A stretch of 64,000 nucleotides of DNA from Clonostachys chloroleuca (taxonomy: Eukaryota; Ascomycota; Sordariomycetes; Hypocreales; Bionectriaceae): assembly GCA_037952775.1 (NCBI GenBank), contig JBANAY010000001.1, positions 3,658,001-3,722,000 on the forward strand, in the 5' to 3' direction. The notes under the pieces were generated by a model, which was given only the letters and a program-made list of their open reading frames with translations, ran no database searches and was not told where the DNA came from. The position numbers were made by a program, and so were the translations under genes. Shown piece by piece: positions 48,346 to 58,860 of the stretch. Each line of letters begins with the position of its first letter. The stretch's first letter is position 1.

Positions 48346-50125
48346 TGATGATTTTTTCTTGTTGAGTAGCGGAAATCATCGACTGAGGAAAACATCGGTC
48401 CCTGTGCCTGAGGCTGTATCAATATCTCGGCTTTGGACCTTTCTTCCCCAGGCAGGAGAACGTCCTGGCTACATTCCCAGGCGGATGGGGATGAGCACGT
48501 GCTCACAGAACGGCATAAAGTACAAGGTGTTACCAGAACACGGGACGAATGAAACAGCATGGCATACCGAGGTGGTATTGACCCGGCTCCTTGGTTTGCG
48601 GTGTTGCAACATCAAGATGAAGAGATCAGTCCCTTCCATGCGTATTAGTTCCGTAGGTACGATGTGAATGTGCATCTGGCAGGGATCCCTACCCCTGTAA
48701 CCTGGCAGCTGATGTGCATGCCCCATCACGAGATCTCCTTTCCCCATATTGGGGAATTCCCCATCCCTGCTTTATCCGATTTTCAGTAGCAGAGCCATCC
48801 TAAGTGACTTGACTTTCTCATCTGCATTTAACACTCATGATCGGTAGGATACCCATCCAGGATCATCACTTGTAGTTAAGACCGGGAAAAGGTGTATACT
48901 CCTTTTCCCCAGTCAGAGGGGCAGCCAGGAAGCAGCTGCCTTCGTAACAAGAGTTGGTTAGGGTTGCATCATGCTTCGGTTCAAAGTGACTTATAGCAGT
49001 TGTCCCACTGCGTATATTACTAAAAGATACTATAGCTGATTGGTTTGAGGCGTTGTAGCCGAGAATCCTTAGTGATGTAAAGTAACTTTGCAATAGAGCA
49101 ATCCTCTTAGGTGAATTCCCATATTGTCATTCTGTTTTCCCCCTTCTGGACACAACTTACCGTTAGTAATACTAGGACCATCGACTCTGCGTCTATTATG
49201 GACTCAGCTCAAACTAGCTCTAATAACTTACCTCTCCTGACTTAAGGTACATAGGTACTGTTCATACATGCGAGAATTCAGGCATGTGTGTTGGATACTT
49301 CCTGAGTTAGTCAGAAGCCCGTTTGCCCCTTGCGGTGACCCCTGACGTTGAAACAATATGCACACACATGGCCAAAGCTAGTTCGATGAGATGTATAATA
49401 GAATCCATCTTTGGAATTGCAAGGCGATTTCACAATTGCCCAGTTGACAGAAAGGACAAACTGCAGAATGTGCTACAGGGTGGGATAATTTGGAGATCTT
49501 GATCAAGAATGGAAAAAGAAGCTCTGTAAATGAATTCTATATCTAACTATGATGCTGCCATGGATATCTTCTCATCATGATCATGTCTGGAATGCAGAAA
49601 GACCCCCGAAGTCTAATCACTGAAATGGCCAGTATTAGCAGTCCCTTGCGCCTCGTTCGCCTTTGTTATTCCTAATTCATTAACGCCAAAACCCAATGAT
49701 GCCTGTGATGGCATGACCTGTCTACGCTGATGCAAGTTTAGAGTAACTCCACAGAGGTCAAGTGACCAACTGAACAAAAACAGCGCGTATCATGCAGTTG
49801 AATACTGATCGACGAGATTTCGCTACAGGGAACTGTAGTTTTGGCGATCGAGAGGAGGTGAAAATATGTGCTCCTAACATCGAGGCTCGATGGCAGCGCC
49901 ATCTAGCAAGGTAGCCAGGTTGATGCATGTGACCGATGAAACCCTGTCCATAGATGGCGCCCATTGATTATCCTTGATTGCATCCCCGTACCCAAGAGGC
50001 GACAGCCGTCGGATATATGGGTTCATTGAACAGACGAAGCCGGCAAACCCAGATGGCTATTGCCAAAGACAACGGGCAAGTGTAAACTTGAGCGATCGTA
50101 GCGCCTTGATCCAGAAGCCCGGATG
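48346..50125. other. Intergenic, no gene seen
   Basis: About 1.8 kb that may include the unrecognisable start of the carboxylesterase relic. A 75-codon ORF on the minus strand (48866-49093) has no known motif and no splice context. Confidence 0.5.
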
Positions 50126-51501
50126 TCACACCACAACTCCTATAGGAGATCCCTCACTGAGGCATCTCTTCTTTGCGCTAAGAGCTGGCTCATCCGCTTC
50201 GGACTCACTCGTTTCCCCTTCGTAGTTTACATTGAGGACGTCGTTGAGTGACTCATGCTTCCGCTTGACAGCTGCTGTGGGTTCAACGGATGCGGTGGGT
50301 TCCGTAGGTTCAGAGTCGACCTCCCAGGTCTCAACCTTGTCTGGAGAAAAATACCCCACCACATCTTGACCCAAAGCCTTTCCAAATCGCTCCCGCAAGC
50401 CAAGAATTGGCCAGATTGGGACTCTGGTATAACTGATGTCCATTTGGGGCAGTTCTGATTCATCAGATCCCGCAGGAACCCTGAACGGGTTATGGAATCT
50501 ATCCAAAAACTGAGCTGTCACGACAGCAGTATAAATGATGAATTCAGATGTCTCGATATCATGGGTGAGTATTCGAAGCTTGAGATCTCGAAAGTTGGGA
50601 CGGGTCGAGATTTCCTTTGGCGGTCGCCACGGAGAGAATCTTCTCCCGTGCGTCGTGGGCAGCCCGTAAAAATGGCGTTGGGCCATGGCCAAGAAGATGC
50701 CGACAAGATGAGGGTCTTGATCAGGATTGGCAGGCATGAGCATCTTTGATCTTAGCTGCTGGAGTCTTTGAACAGGCCCGTTGGGGGCATTCTGGGGACC
50801 CGGGACGATGCGAAACAAGTTCTTCCGAATAGTTGCGATGTGACTTTTACCGATGTAGCACATCATTGGGAGGTCTGTTGGGTTGTGTGGGTTTGAACTG
50901 GAAGGGGAAATGATACCAAACGACTCCGCCGGTACTGTGGATATCGACTCGAAAGAGTTTTGCGATGTTCCAGGCAACTCTGAAGGGAAATTCCACATGA
51001 CCTGTGCACGAACCGAATCTCGATATATGCGACCCCCAACGTACAGGTGCAATTCGGGCATCAGTTTCGATTCCTTGAACGATCCTGGCCAGAGCGTATG
51101 CATAATGGTTCGGATCGCGTTCGAACTCAGCACGGGATGTTGTGTTCCAGGCAAGAGAATATCAGTGAGCGCGTTGCTGAGAGTCCGGATCTTTTGTGAC
51201 GGTCGCATATGACCCTTTGATGGGGGCGAACCGGGAATGTCCTCTGGCAGACGCAAGTCACAAACGGGGAGCTCTGCAAAGCGCACCCCTAGGACATCGA
51301 GATGTATGCTGGTCCAGAAGATGGGGCGTACGAAGAGTGAGGTGCCTGCATGCTCATGCATCAAGTCGTAGAGCGAGTTCTTGGAGGGTTGAATGATGCG
51401 TCGGCAGCGTCTCTTCCGTAGGGGCTTGATGCATTGCAAAAGCTGCGATTCGTGAGTCTGAGACGAGGCGCGACCCTGAGGTGTCGCATCGGGGGGTCCA
51501 T
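50126..51501 (-). CDS. Uncharacterised conserved fungal protein
   Basis: About 459 residues if started at the ATG at 51501-51499; I do not recognise a domain. The body (from 51439) is one open frame with ordinary composition: a basic patch (RKRRCRR) near the N-terminus, a central region rich in large hydrophobics, and an acidic C-terminal tail with KRKHES and KKRC that could be nuclear signals. As given, the ATG at 51501 is out of frame with the body. One extra base in the G6 run at 51491-51496 (plus strand) would join them, giving an N-terminus beginning MDPPDATPQGRASSQ. Without it the first in-frame ATG is at 51364. A TATA box lies 170 bp upstream. It is transcribed away from ARPC3, from a shared ~0.8-kb promoter region. 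Confidence 0.75.
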
Positions 51502-52308
51502 GTCAACAGGAAACGAATGAAATTTGAGTAGCTGCTTTGGTTCGAGATTCTGCGAGGGAAAGGTTAGTGTTGGGATCAAGAGTTGAGTGAGTTTGACAGG
51601 AGAGGCGGCCAACAAGAGTCAGACCAAGGGCGTATCGAGAGGTGGGAGGTGACTGCCCACCCTATCCCGTGTTTTATACCCCTCTACAGTGACGCGCTCA
51701 GGCACGCCTCTTCTCAACACGGCAAGGGAGCCCAAACCTTCGACAATAGAGGCCGAAACCAGGAACGGAAGGGCGGAAAGTCAAACAAGCGATCAAACAC
51801 TTACATTGAGGATACGTCAAAATTCAGAGCTTTGTCTCCGTGAATGGACCTGCATTGTGTGTGAGCCTCACACAATAGGGCGGTAAGGTGCAGATATAGA
51901 TGCAGCGCTTAATTGCCAAGCTGTCGCGACTGACGAGCGTCATCACGTGCATCGGGACAGGCAGCTGCCATCCTATGAAAAACAGGTATTGGGGCCGTTA
52001 TGTGGGGCGAATCCCGATGCGTGTCGATTGAACAGTCAGAGGGTCTGTGTGTGGCGGTGAATATTCCCGATGTGGCCGTACAGAGTGGCGGCTGCCTTTA
52101 GGCTGAAGCCTCGCCGAAGCCATGTTGATGCCTTAGAACTGGTGTTCCGGTCCTAAGGCACCAACTACAAATTGGTAGGTGAAGGTGCCCCACATGATTG
52201 ACGACAGCTTCCAGCCAGAGCGTCAGCGCCCCGCGGATTGCAACTGTGGTCGTGCGCCGTTCATCACCTTCGTTGCAGTCGCCGTATCAGACGACAAGGT
52301 TGCCCAAT
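51502..52308. other. Divergent promoter region
   Basis: About 0.8 kb shared by the uncharacterised gene (minus) and ARPC3 (plus). No ORF supported apart from the TATA box listed separately. Confidence 0.5.
51672..51678 (-). promoter_or_regulatory. TATA box for the 50.1-51.5 kb gene
   Basis: The minus strand reads GGGGTATAAAACAC, 170 nt before the proposed ATG at 51501. Position and sequence fit a core promoter. Confidence 0.5.
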
Positions 52309-53095
52309 ATGCCCGTAAGTCAACGCCAATTCATTGCAAACGCTCCATCGAAGCTGTCTGATTTTGTTATTCGACGTCTTCCTCCCTTTCCCCAGACCAA
52401 TTTGGGGAGCTATCCAGGCGGTCACAGCGAGACGAGCAGAGCAACCTCAAACTGACACTCCTCCCCTAGGCCTACAACTCAATCTTCAACGACGACGCCA
52501 ACACACCCCATCTCATAGGGAACTTTCCCCTTCTTCCCTTGCGAACAAAGACTCGCGGACCAGCATATACTCTCCCCCCCACCGACCTCCCCGCCTATGA
52601 GACTCCTGATCCCGACAGCGAGAGCTATGACATTTTAGACGAGATCCTGTCCCTCTTCCGCGCCAATACCTTCTTCCGCAACTTCGAGATCCAGGGGCCT
52701 GCGGATCGTCTGCTCGTCTATGGAATCTGGTACGTCAGCGACTGCCTGACCAAGATCAAGCCGACGTCATCCGCCACCCAAGCTCAAAAAGATGTCATGA
52801 ACCTGGCGCTGGACCTCAACTTTGCCATTCCCGGAGACCCAGCATGGCCTCTCAACCAGGTTTGCTCCCAACGTCCTCCCGAATCAAATTGCGCATTGAT
52901 CTGACAAAACCCTCGCAGATGTACGAGCCGCCTCGAGACCGCCAAGATGCTGAGCAATTGAAGCAGTATTTGTCGCAGGTACGACAAGAGCTAGCCATTC
53001 GGTTACTGGCAAGGGTATACGAGGAGGACCAGGCCAAGCCGAGCAAATGGTGGCTGAGCTTCACGAAGAGAAAGTTCATGGGCAAGAGTCTGTAA
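52309..53095 (+). CDS. ARC18: Arp2/3 complex subunit 3 (ARPC3, p21-Arc)
   Basis: Three exons: 52309-52314 (only ATGCCC), 52470-52859 and 52919-53095; 190 residues, normal for the family. The protein begins MPAYNSIFN, as ARPC3 proteins do. It contains IGNFPLLPLRTKTRGPA, the DILDEILSLFRANTFFRNFE block, and the C-terminal KWWLSFTKRKFMGKSL. It is a structural subunit of the seven-protein Arp2/3 complex, which nucleates branched actin at endocytic patches and tips. The first intron (155 nt) begins GTAAGT two codons into the CDS and ends CTGACACTCCTCCCCTAG, so the start codon is easily missed. The gene converges with TRM6, leaving 196 bp between stop codons. Confidence 0.95.
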
Positions 53096-53291
53096 CTGAA
53101 AAGAAGCAGCTCCAAAACACCCTCGGATAAAGTGATACGAAACCAGAAGAATTCCACAATCATAGTACTGTCTGAGACTGATCGCATTCCATGTTTTCTT
53201 GGTTGAAGAGGGCATCGTGTAGATATTTAGAAGATTCCCCAGTCATGCTCATTAGGCAGGAAGTCTACTGCTCTTTTTTTATTACACCTGT

Positions 53292-55033
53292 CTATTTCGG
53301 ATCCGCCTTCTTTCTCTTGAACTTGCCTCTGGCTTCGATTCTACCTTCGACGGGCAAGGCTCTCCAACCTGTGAAAATGTAGCCTTCGGCGCCTCCTTTC
53401 GCCGTCATCACGGGGTGTGTCCTGCCAGGCAAGACCTGCCACCGCTTCGCTCGGCTGGTCTGAATGCTGGCGTTGAGCACAAGCGTTGGATTCAGGGGAT
53501 ATTCGTCGTTTCCTTCCCACCGCTCCAGTTCTTCGATGGCTTTCCCCTCGGCCTCCTTGGGAGGCTCGGTGATCCAAGCTGCACGGCGACCGACGCTGAA
53601 GCAGTCCACAAGTGAGTTTAATGGCTCGATGCTCGGCGAGTAGATGGCAATCGGGGCACCTGGTGCGAGTAGAGGCAGGGTATGGCGTAGAATGGAGACA
53701 GGGTCCATCGGGCTGGCCACGGCCAGGCCTGAGAACCCACCCGCACGTGTAGAGTCGACGATGTGTCGTGTGCGAGCCCACCTCCGACGCTTGCGATGAT
53801 AGTTGCCTCTCCGGTTGGTCTTCCACGACGCCAACACTTCTTGCTCAACCTCCTCAGGAGGGCTCGCTAGCGTAATGTCCTCCTCGGGGTTGAGAAGCTG
53901 AAGCCATGACAAAGACATCATGTTTGAGAATAGGGGATGGTACGGGGGGTGAGGGTCAGGATCGGTGCTGTCGAAGTTGAAGTAGCGGAGAAGGAAGAGA
54001 TTGGGTTGTGTGTTGTGGTGTAGGATGGTGAGTGTATTGCGTTTGGCGAATGGTAATTCTAGATCATCTGGTCGTCGTCGCTTAGCAGGTCGAGCCTCTG
54101 ATTTCGTTTCTTCGGTGCCCGCCTCGGCCTGAACCTCAGGAATATCCTCCTGTGGCTGCTCAGCATCGTCGGGGTTCTCATGCAGTATTCCCATCCGTTC
54201 AGCAAGGGAAGCTGTCAACAAACCGCCGGTATCGTCAATAACAAGCCATCGACCCCCAGATTCGTCTTCAGCGTCATCCAAGTGCGGCGCAACATAATGA
54301 ACATCTGCCCAGCACCCAACCAGAGCCATGGACTCGTTGCGCATCTCCATAATCTTGGAAGCGTCCTTGTCTTCCAGCATCCACTGCGCGAGTAGAGGTA
54401 CGTCGAGCGGTAGAACTGTAAATCGGCGGATGTACTTCTTCGTCTTTAGTAGCTTGTACTTGGCTAAAGAATACGCCGTCTTCTCCTCAATGGCCGTATG
54501 TGAGAGGAGAAGCTTAGCGATCAATTCTTTGCCCGCAGCTGTGCCCTTTTTCTTAAGCTCCTCGATCTCTTGTATCGTCAACGTCTGGCGCGCCGACTCG
54601 TCGATGGCCTCTCCCTTAGATCGGATAACAACCTGGCCGCTAGCCTCATCGACGAGGGTAAGTTCTTCACCGTCGGAAGGTTTGATAATCGTCTCCTCTT
54701 CGGCGTCCCCCTCTTCGGCGTCGGCGCTTGTGTCGGCCAATGCATCAGCGTTGAGCTCTGCTGCTGGTACCACGCGCAGCCGTGCAAAGTTTTCATCTTC
54801 GCGCTTGTCTTGGATTTCATACGTTAAGTGATACGGTCGATCGATGATTAGATTGCTGGGAAACGAGCCATATTTCCCGAGTGATATCGTACTGCGACAA
54901 AGTCAGCCTTCGGAATAGCTAGGGTAGCGCTTGGGGTCTCTCACATATTAGGAACAATTTCTAGAATCTTGAAATCTTCACTAGGAAGCTTTAGAGCAAC
55001 CCAGCAATTGGGCTGTACTCTATCTCTAGACAT
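53292..55033 (-). CDS. trm6: tRNA (adenine58-N1)-methyltransferase non-catalytic subunit TRM6
   Basis: Two exons, 55033-54945 and 54891-53292, joined over a 53-nt intron ending GGCTGACTTTGTCGCAG; 562 residues. The N-terminus (MSRDRVQPNCWVALKLPS) and the blocks SLGKYGSFPSN, RPYHLTYEI and TLTIQEIEELKKKG identify the TRM6/GCD10 family. The C-terminal half contains the degenerate Rossmann methyltransferase fold, without an AdoMet-binding glycine motif, and a basic C-terminus (KFKRKKAD). It pairs with the catalytic TRM61 to make m1A58, which stabilises initiator tRNA-Met in the nucleus. An acidic insert (about residues 220-260) is low complexity and variable. No irregularity in the frame. Confidence 0.95.
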
Positions 55034-55321
55034 TGCGATCGAGTTATCCACCAAGCCTCGATCAATGCCCAAGTATAGCGACGTTGTAAAAGCAAAACCC
55101 AGGGATCTGGAAGGGGAAAAAAGTTAACGTGCAGCTTAGCGTTCCCACACCGAAGCCACGATCCTCGGTGAGTCCCACAAGTGGGGTGTCTGGTGCAAAT
55201 CTCACCGAGAGCAACATCAGATGAAGACTTTCAGCTGCCAACAGCGATCTGTCATCAATTGCACAGGGAAAGAATAATCATCATCTTTTACTTGAGACTG
55301 AGATTATACAATTTTTTTTGT

Positions 55322-57133
55322 TCAATGCTCTCCTCGCTTTCCTCGAACCTTTTGAGTATTAAATGGCTTCACCACTACGCTCTTCGCTGAAGTCAATAGC
55401 CCAAATACTGCTGTGATCAAATAGAGCATAATGCTCAGAGTCCTAAACAAAATCAGTGGCGCAATTGTGTAACTGAAAAGGTATACCAAGCCTCCAGACC
55501 TTTTGACAACGTCGAACAGTTCTCCCTCCATAATCTCTGCAGCGCCCTTCCACTTCCAGGGGCCAACAAGCCTAAACTTGGTATTGAAGTTGGATCCCAT
55601 GGCCCAGGTAAAGCAGACCTTGAGGCCCTTCCCCATGACATAAGATACTCTAGGTGCCGCTCCGATATCCAATGCTAGCTGATAGGCGTAGCTTTCATGA
55701 TCGACACCGCCTTTGGTCTTTGAGAGATCGTATCCAGCCCGTGGTTGGAGTTTCTAGTCCAGCTCATAGCTCTCCAGAGCGTGTGAGTCGACAATTGTTG
55801 ATATAGAGCCTTTGAATTCATGCCGAAGAAGGCGCAAGATCCACAGCTGAGCTTGCAGCTCGGCTAAGGGAGGTATCGCCCCAAGACTTGGGCGCACAAA
55901 CCCGATGAAGCCAACAGTTACATCGTGGCTACTATAAATCCTTCGTACATCAGCCTCCCCAAGCCCTGGGTACTCAGCATTGAGAAATGGGAAGCTGGTT
56001 CGGTAACCTGTTGCCAGGACGATTACATCTGGGACTATGCGCTTCGCGTTGCCCTCATCGTCCTTGACAACCATAGCCCCCTGATCATCAAACTTTTCCG
56101 GCCAGGTCAATACATCTATCCTTCTCCCTTTGGTATCCTTTTTTGGCACATTGATCATAAAGGTTCTTTTCTTATTCCACCAAGATTCCGATCGATGTCC
56201 GTCCGATATGTAGGGCAGAGCCCGGTCCGATTTGCACATGAAAATGGAGTCGACATGCTTTCTCTCACGGCTCATATGCCCAACCCACTGATCGGGACCC
56301 TCCTCAGTCCCAGATATTAACATGTGCATTCCTTTAACCCATCTGTCATACACAAGCCATGGCAGGGGACTGCACTGAAGAGCCGGATGTGTGTACGCAG
56401 TGTCAAACAAACTGGCTACCGAGCAATCTGAAGGTTTGTTGGGACGGGTCTGGACCACCTCCTCCCCTCTGATTTGCGGTATAGGAATCACCTTCGGGGC
56501 ACAAAAGAAGCCACCCCTATGGCAGATGGAGACGGAACGTGTGGGGGCTGTGATGGCAAGATAGCCGATGTCCATGGCGGTCTCGCCCGCCCCTAGTATC
56601 ACCACATTCGAGTTGTGGCCGAACTGCTCCCGAACCTTGACCTCGGAAGAATGCAGAACCACCGGAACATTGTCCATCCCTTCCATGTGAAACTTATTTG
56701 GCGTCACATTCAGCCCGGAGCAGATTGCAACGGCATCACATTGCCATTCTTCGGGCTTTCCGCCCTTCCGTACGAAGCAAACATTGTGTCCTTGACCCCG
56801 GCGCATTACGTGCTCTACCCTTGTAGAGCATTCGATGTTATTCCACAAACCAAAGTGACTCGCATAGTCATTCAAGTACTGCACATACTGCTCCGGTGTG
56901 ACGAAGTCGGGGGCGGTTGGGGAGAATCGAAAGTCTGAGAACGCTGTGAGATACTTGGAAGATACAAGCTCGGCGTCTTCGTAGATCCTCCAGACGAACG
57001 TTCCACCAATCTTCTCTTCCGCCTCAAACAGCCGGGCATCGATCGGTGGTATATCAAAGTACTTGTGGGCTTCCAGTAGAAACTTGAGAGTGACCAGGCC
57101 CGAAGGGCCTCCGCCGATGACCGCAACCTTCAT
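55322..57133 (-). CDS. Flavin-containing monooxygenase-like protein, interrupted by an in-frame TAG
   Basis: Start ATG at 57133. FAD-binding Rossmann motif VIGGGPSG (residues 5-12); a second nucleotide motif VVILGAGETAMD for NADPH; and VIVLATGYRT near the C-terminal end of the core, all as in flavin-dependent (dimethylaniline-type) monooxygenases. Translation meets TAG at 55754-55756, after ESYELD. The same frame continues without another stop to 55322, encoding KLQPRAGYDLSKTKGG, ESYAYQLALDIGAA, FTWAMGSNF and two hydrophobic helices, all expected of this family. The full product would be about 603 residues with a membrane-anchored C-terminus. TAC/TAT to TAG is the likely change, so this is a recent nonsense mutation, a base error, or read-through. 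Such enzymes oxidise soft nucleophiles or ketones; the substrate is unknown. The start of TRM6 lies 288 bp downstream. Confidence 0.85.
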
Positions 57134-58860
57134 TGAGGTGGTAAGCGGGTGCTTCAAACTTTCTGCAGCGTTCAAGTCAATTAAGTGATTTAGGACGCAA
57201 GCACTCTAGAATCTTTTTGGGGAATCGAGGGTTGGCCATGGAATTTTGGTGTACCATTATTCGGATACCAAGAGTAAGCCTCAAACTCACGACCGATCGC
57301 CACTTCCTTTGTATTACACTTGATGTCATTCTGACCGACTAACATTGCAGAACCAGCGAACTATTGTTTCTTAATTAAGGCATGGTTGGATCAGAAAAGG
57401 CTTGATTGGTCTTCAGAATACCACGAGATCGACCAGGGGCCATCCCAAGGGACTAAGGTGAAGCAATGTAACCCAATCAGAGTCAGCATGTCCTAAATCG
57501 AACTCCTATCTGCTGTCTGCTTACACGGCGCATGTAGAGTCTAGGCCCTGATCAGAAAGGACATTTCGCTTAAGAACACACAACCATTAGTGCACATATG
57601 CTTTCGAAGTGGGCCCCTTGAACAGTATCAAACTACCAAAGCCAATGCCTGAAGGGTCTTGTACAGCCCAAAGGGAGCATTATGTTTCCTGACCTTGGAT
57701 CATACGAGACATGTCTCTCGCCAAGTTCTGATGCCGCTAGAAAAAAAATAGACTGAAATCTTTCCGAAACAAAGTTTGAACCCGGCCACTACGTGAACCC
57801 GCAGGCGGCAACAGAGGCCAGCAAAACTTGTGATGCAGCCCGGAAGTTTAGGTGTTCCGCCCTCCCAACTGTCCCAGATTATGACAAATCCCTGATGTCT
57901 GTGTCCGGATTATTTGGGCGGCTTTATTGAGAATCATACTACCTTTGTCACTGTTGAAGCCTCTCTGAGCGATTCATACAATGCAGAACTTGGACAATGA
58001 AAGACTGTCTATTCCTTGGTGACCTCTATGTTCTCATTTTGACCCTTCTACCGTACGCTTCTGTATCATTTCACTCTAGTGCAACGCTGTGCCTCAGGGA
58101 GTTTGAGACACGCAAGCTCTTAAGGTAGACCCCTTTTAAACTCGCACCTCGCATACGATGGAGGGTCTCGAAACTTTGGAAGTTCATCTAGAACGTCGAA
58201 ACCTGCAAGCTTGATCGAACGACCTTGTCCAAACGGGACTCGTTTAGTAACGCAGAATCACCAAACTCCGAGACGTTAGTCCTCATCGTTCTTTTACGAC
58301 ATTCTACTGTTATCTGTCAGTTTTTCTTGCTAGAAAGATAGTAATTCTATCATTCTATCTTCATCCTATCCTGATTTTTCCATAGATCATCACTATTGAA
58401 TGGACATGCCAGTACGGTCAGCCGATTCATACCGTTTCTTTGTCTTCCTAGTTCGTACCGTTAATCTTCTCTTTTCGTTATAGAGTCAGCAAGACTCAAC
58501 CAAGTTCCCAATATCTCTCGTCATGTGATTGAGTTTGTCTGGACTTCTGCTCGAAGGACCCACGATGATCACCAACTAACACACTCGGCGGATCCTCATC
58601 CAAACCTTGCGATCTGAATCGCGCCTCTCGATGCAAGCAAAACTCAACTTTCGATCCCAACCCCTTCATTTCGGGGTCAGTGAGAATGAAGCCGAGACTT
58701 CATCTTGAGGGAACCGAGAATGTGAGGAGAACGGTCATTCTCGAGAAGTACAAGAAGGCCAGGGAGTCGACGTCGGTTTCAGAAAATCATCAACAACCAA
58801 ACTCATCTACTACCGTCTACTGTTCAGGAAAATCACCACAGACAAAGAGACGTTGCGAAG
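57134..58860. other. Divergent intergenic region with possible uORF
   Basis: About 1.7 kb between the monooxygenase (minus) and the histidine-rich gene (plus). AT-rich imperfect repeats of TTCTATC lie near 58338-58372. An ORF from the ATG at 58686 to 58871 overlaps the His-rich start in another frame. No other gene seen. Confidence 0.5.

Noticed and set aside
48866..49093. 75-codon minus-strand ORF next to the esterase relic
   Set aside because: No match to the esterase N-terminus or any family, no splice sites, and close to chance length.
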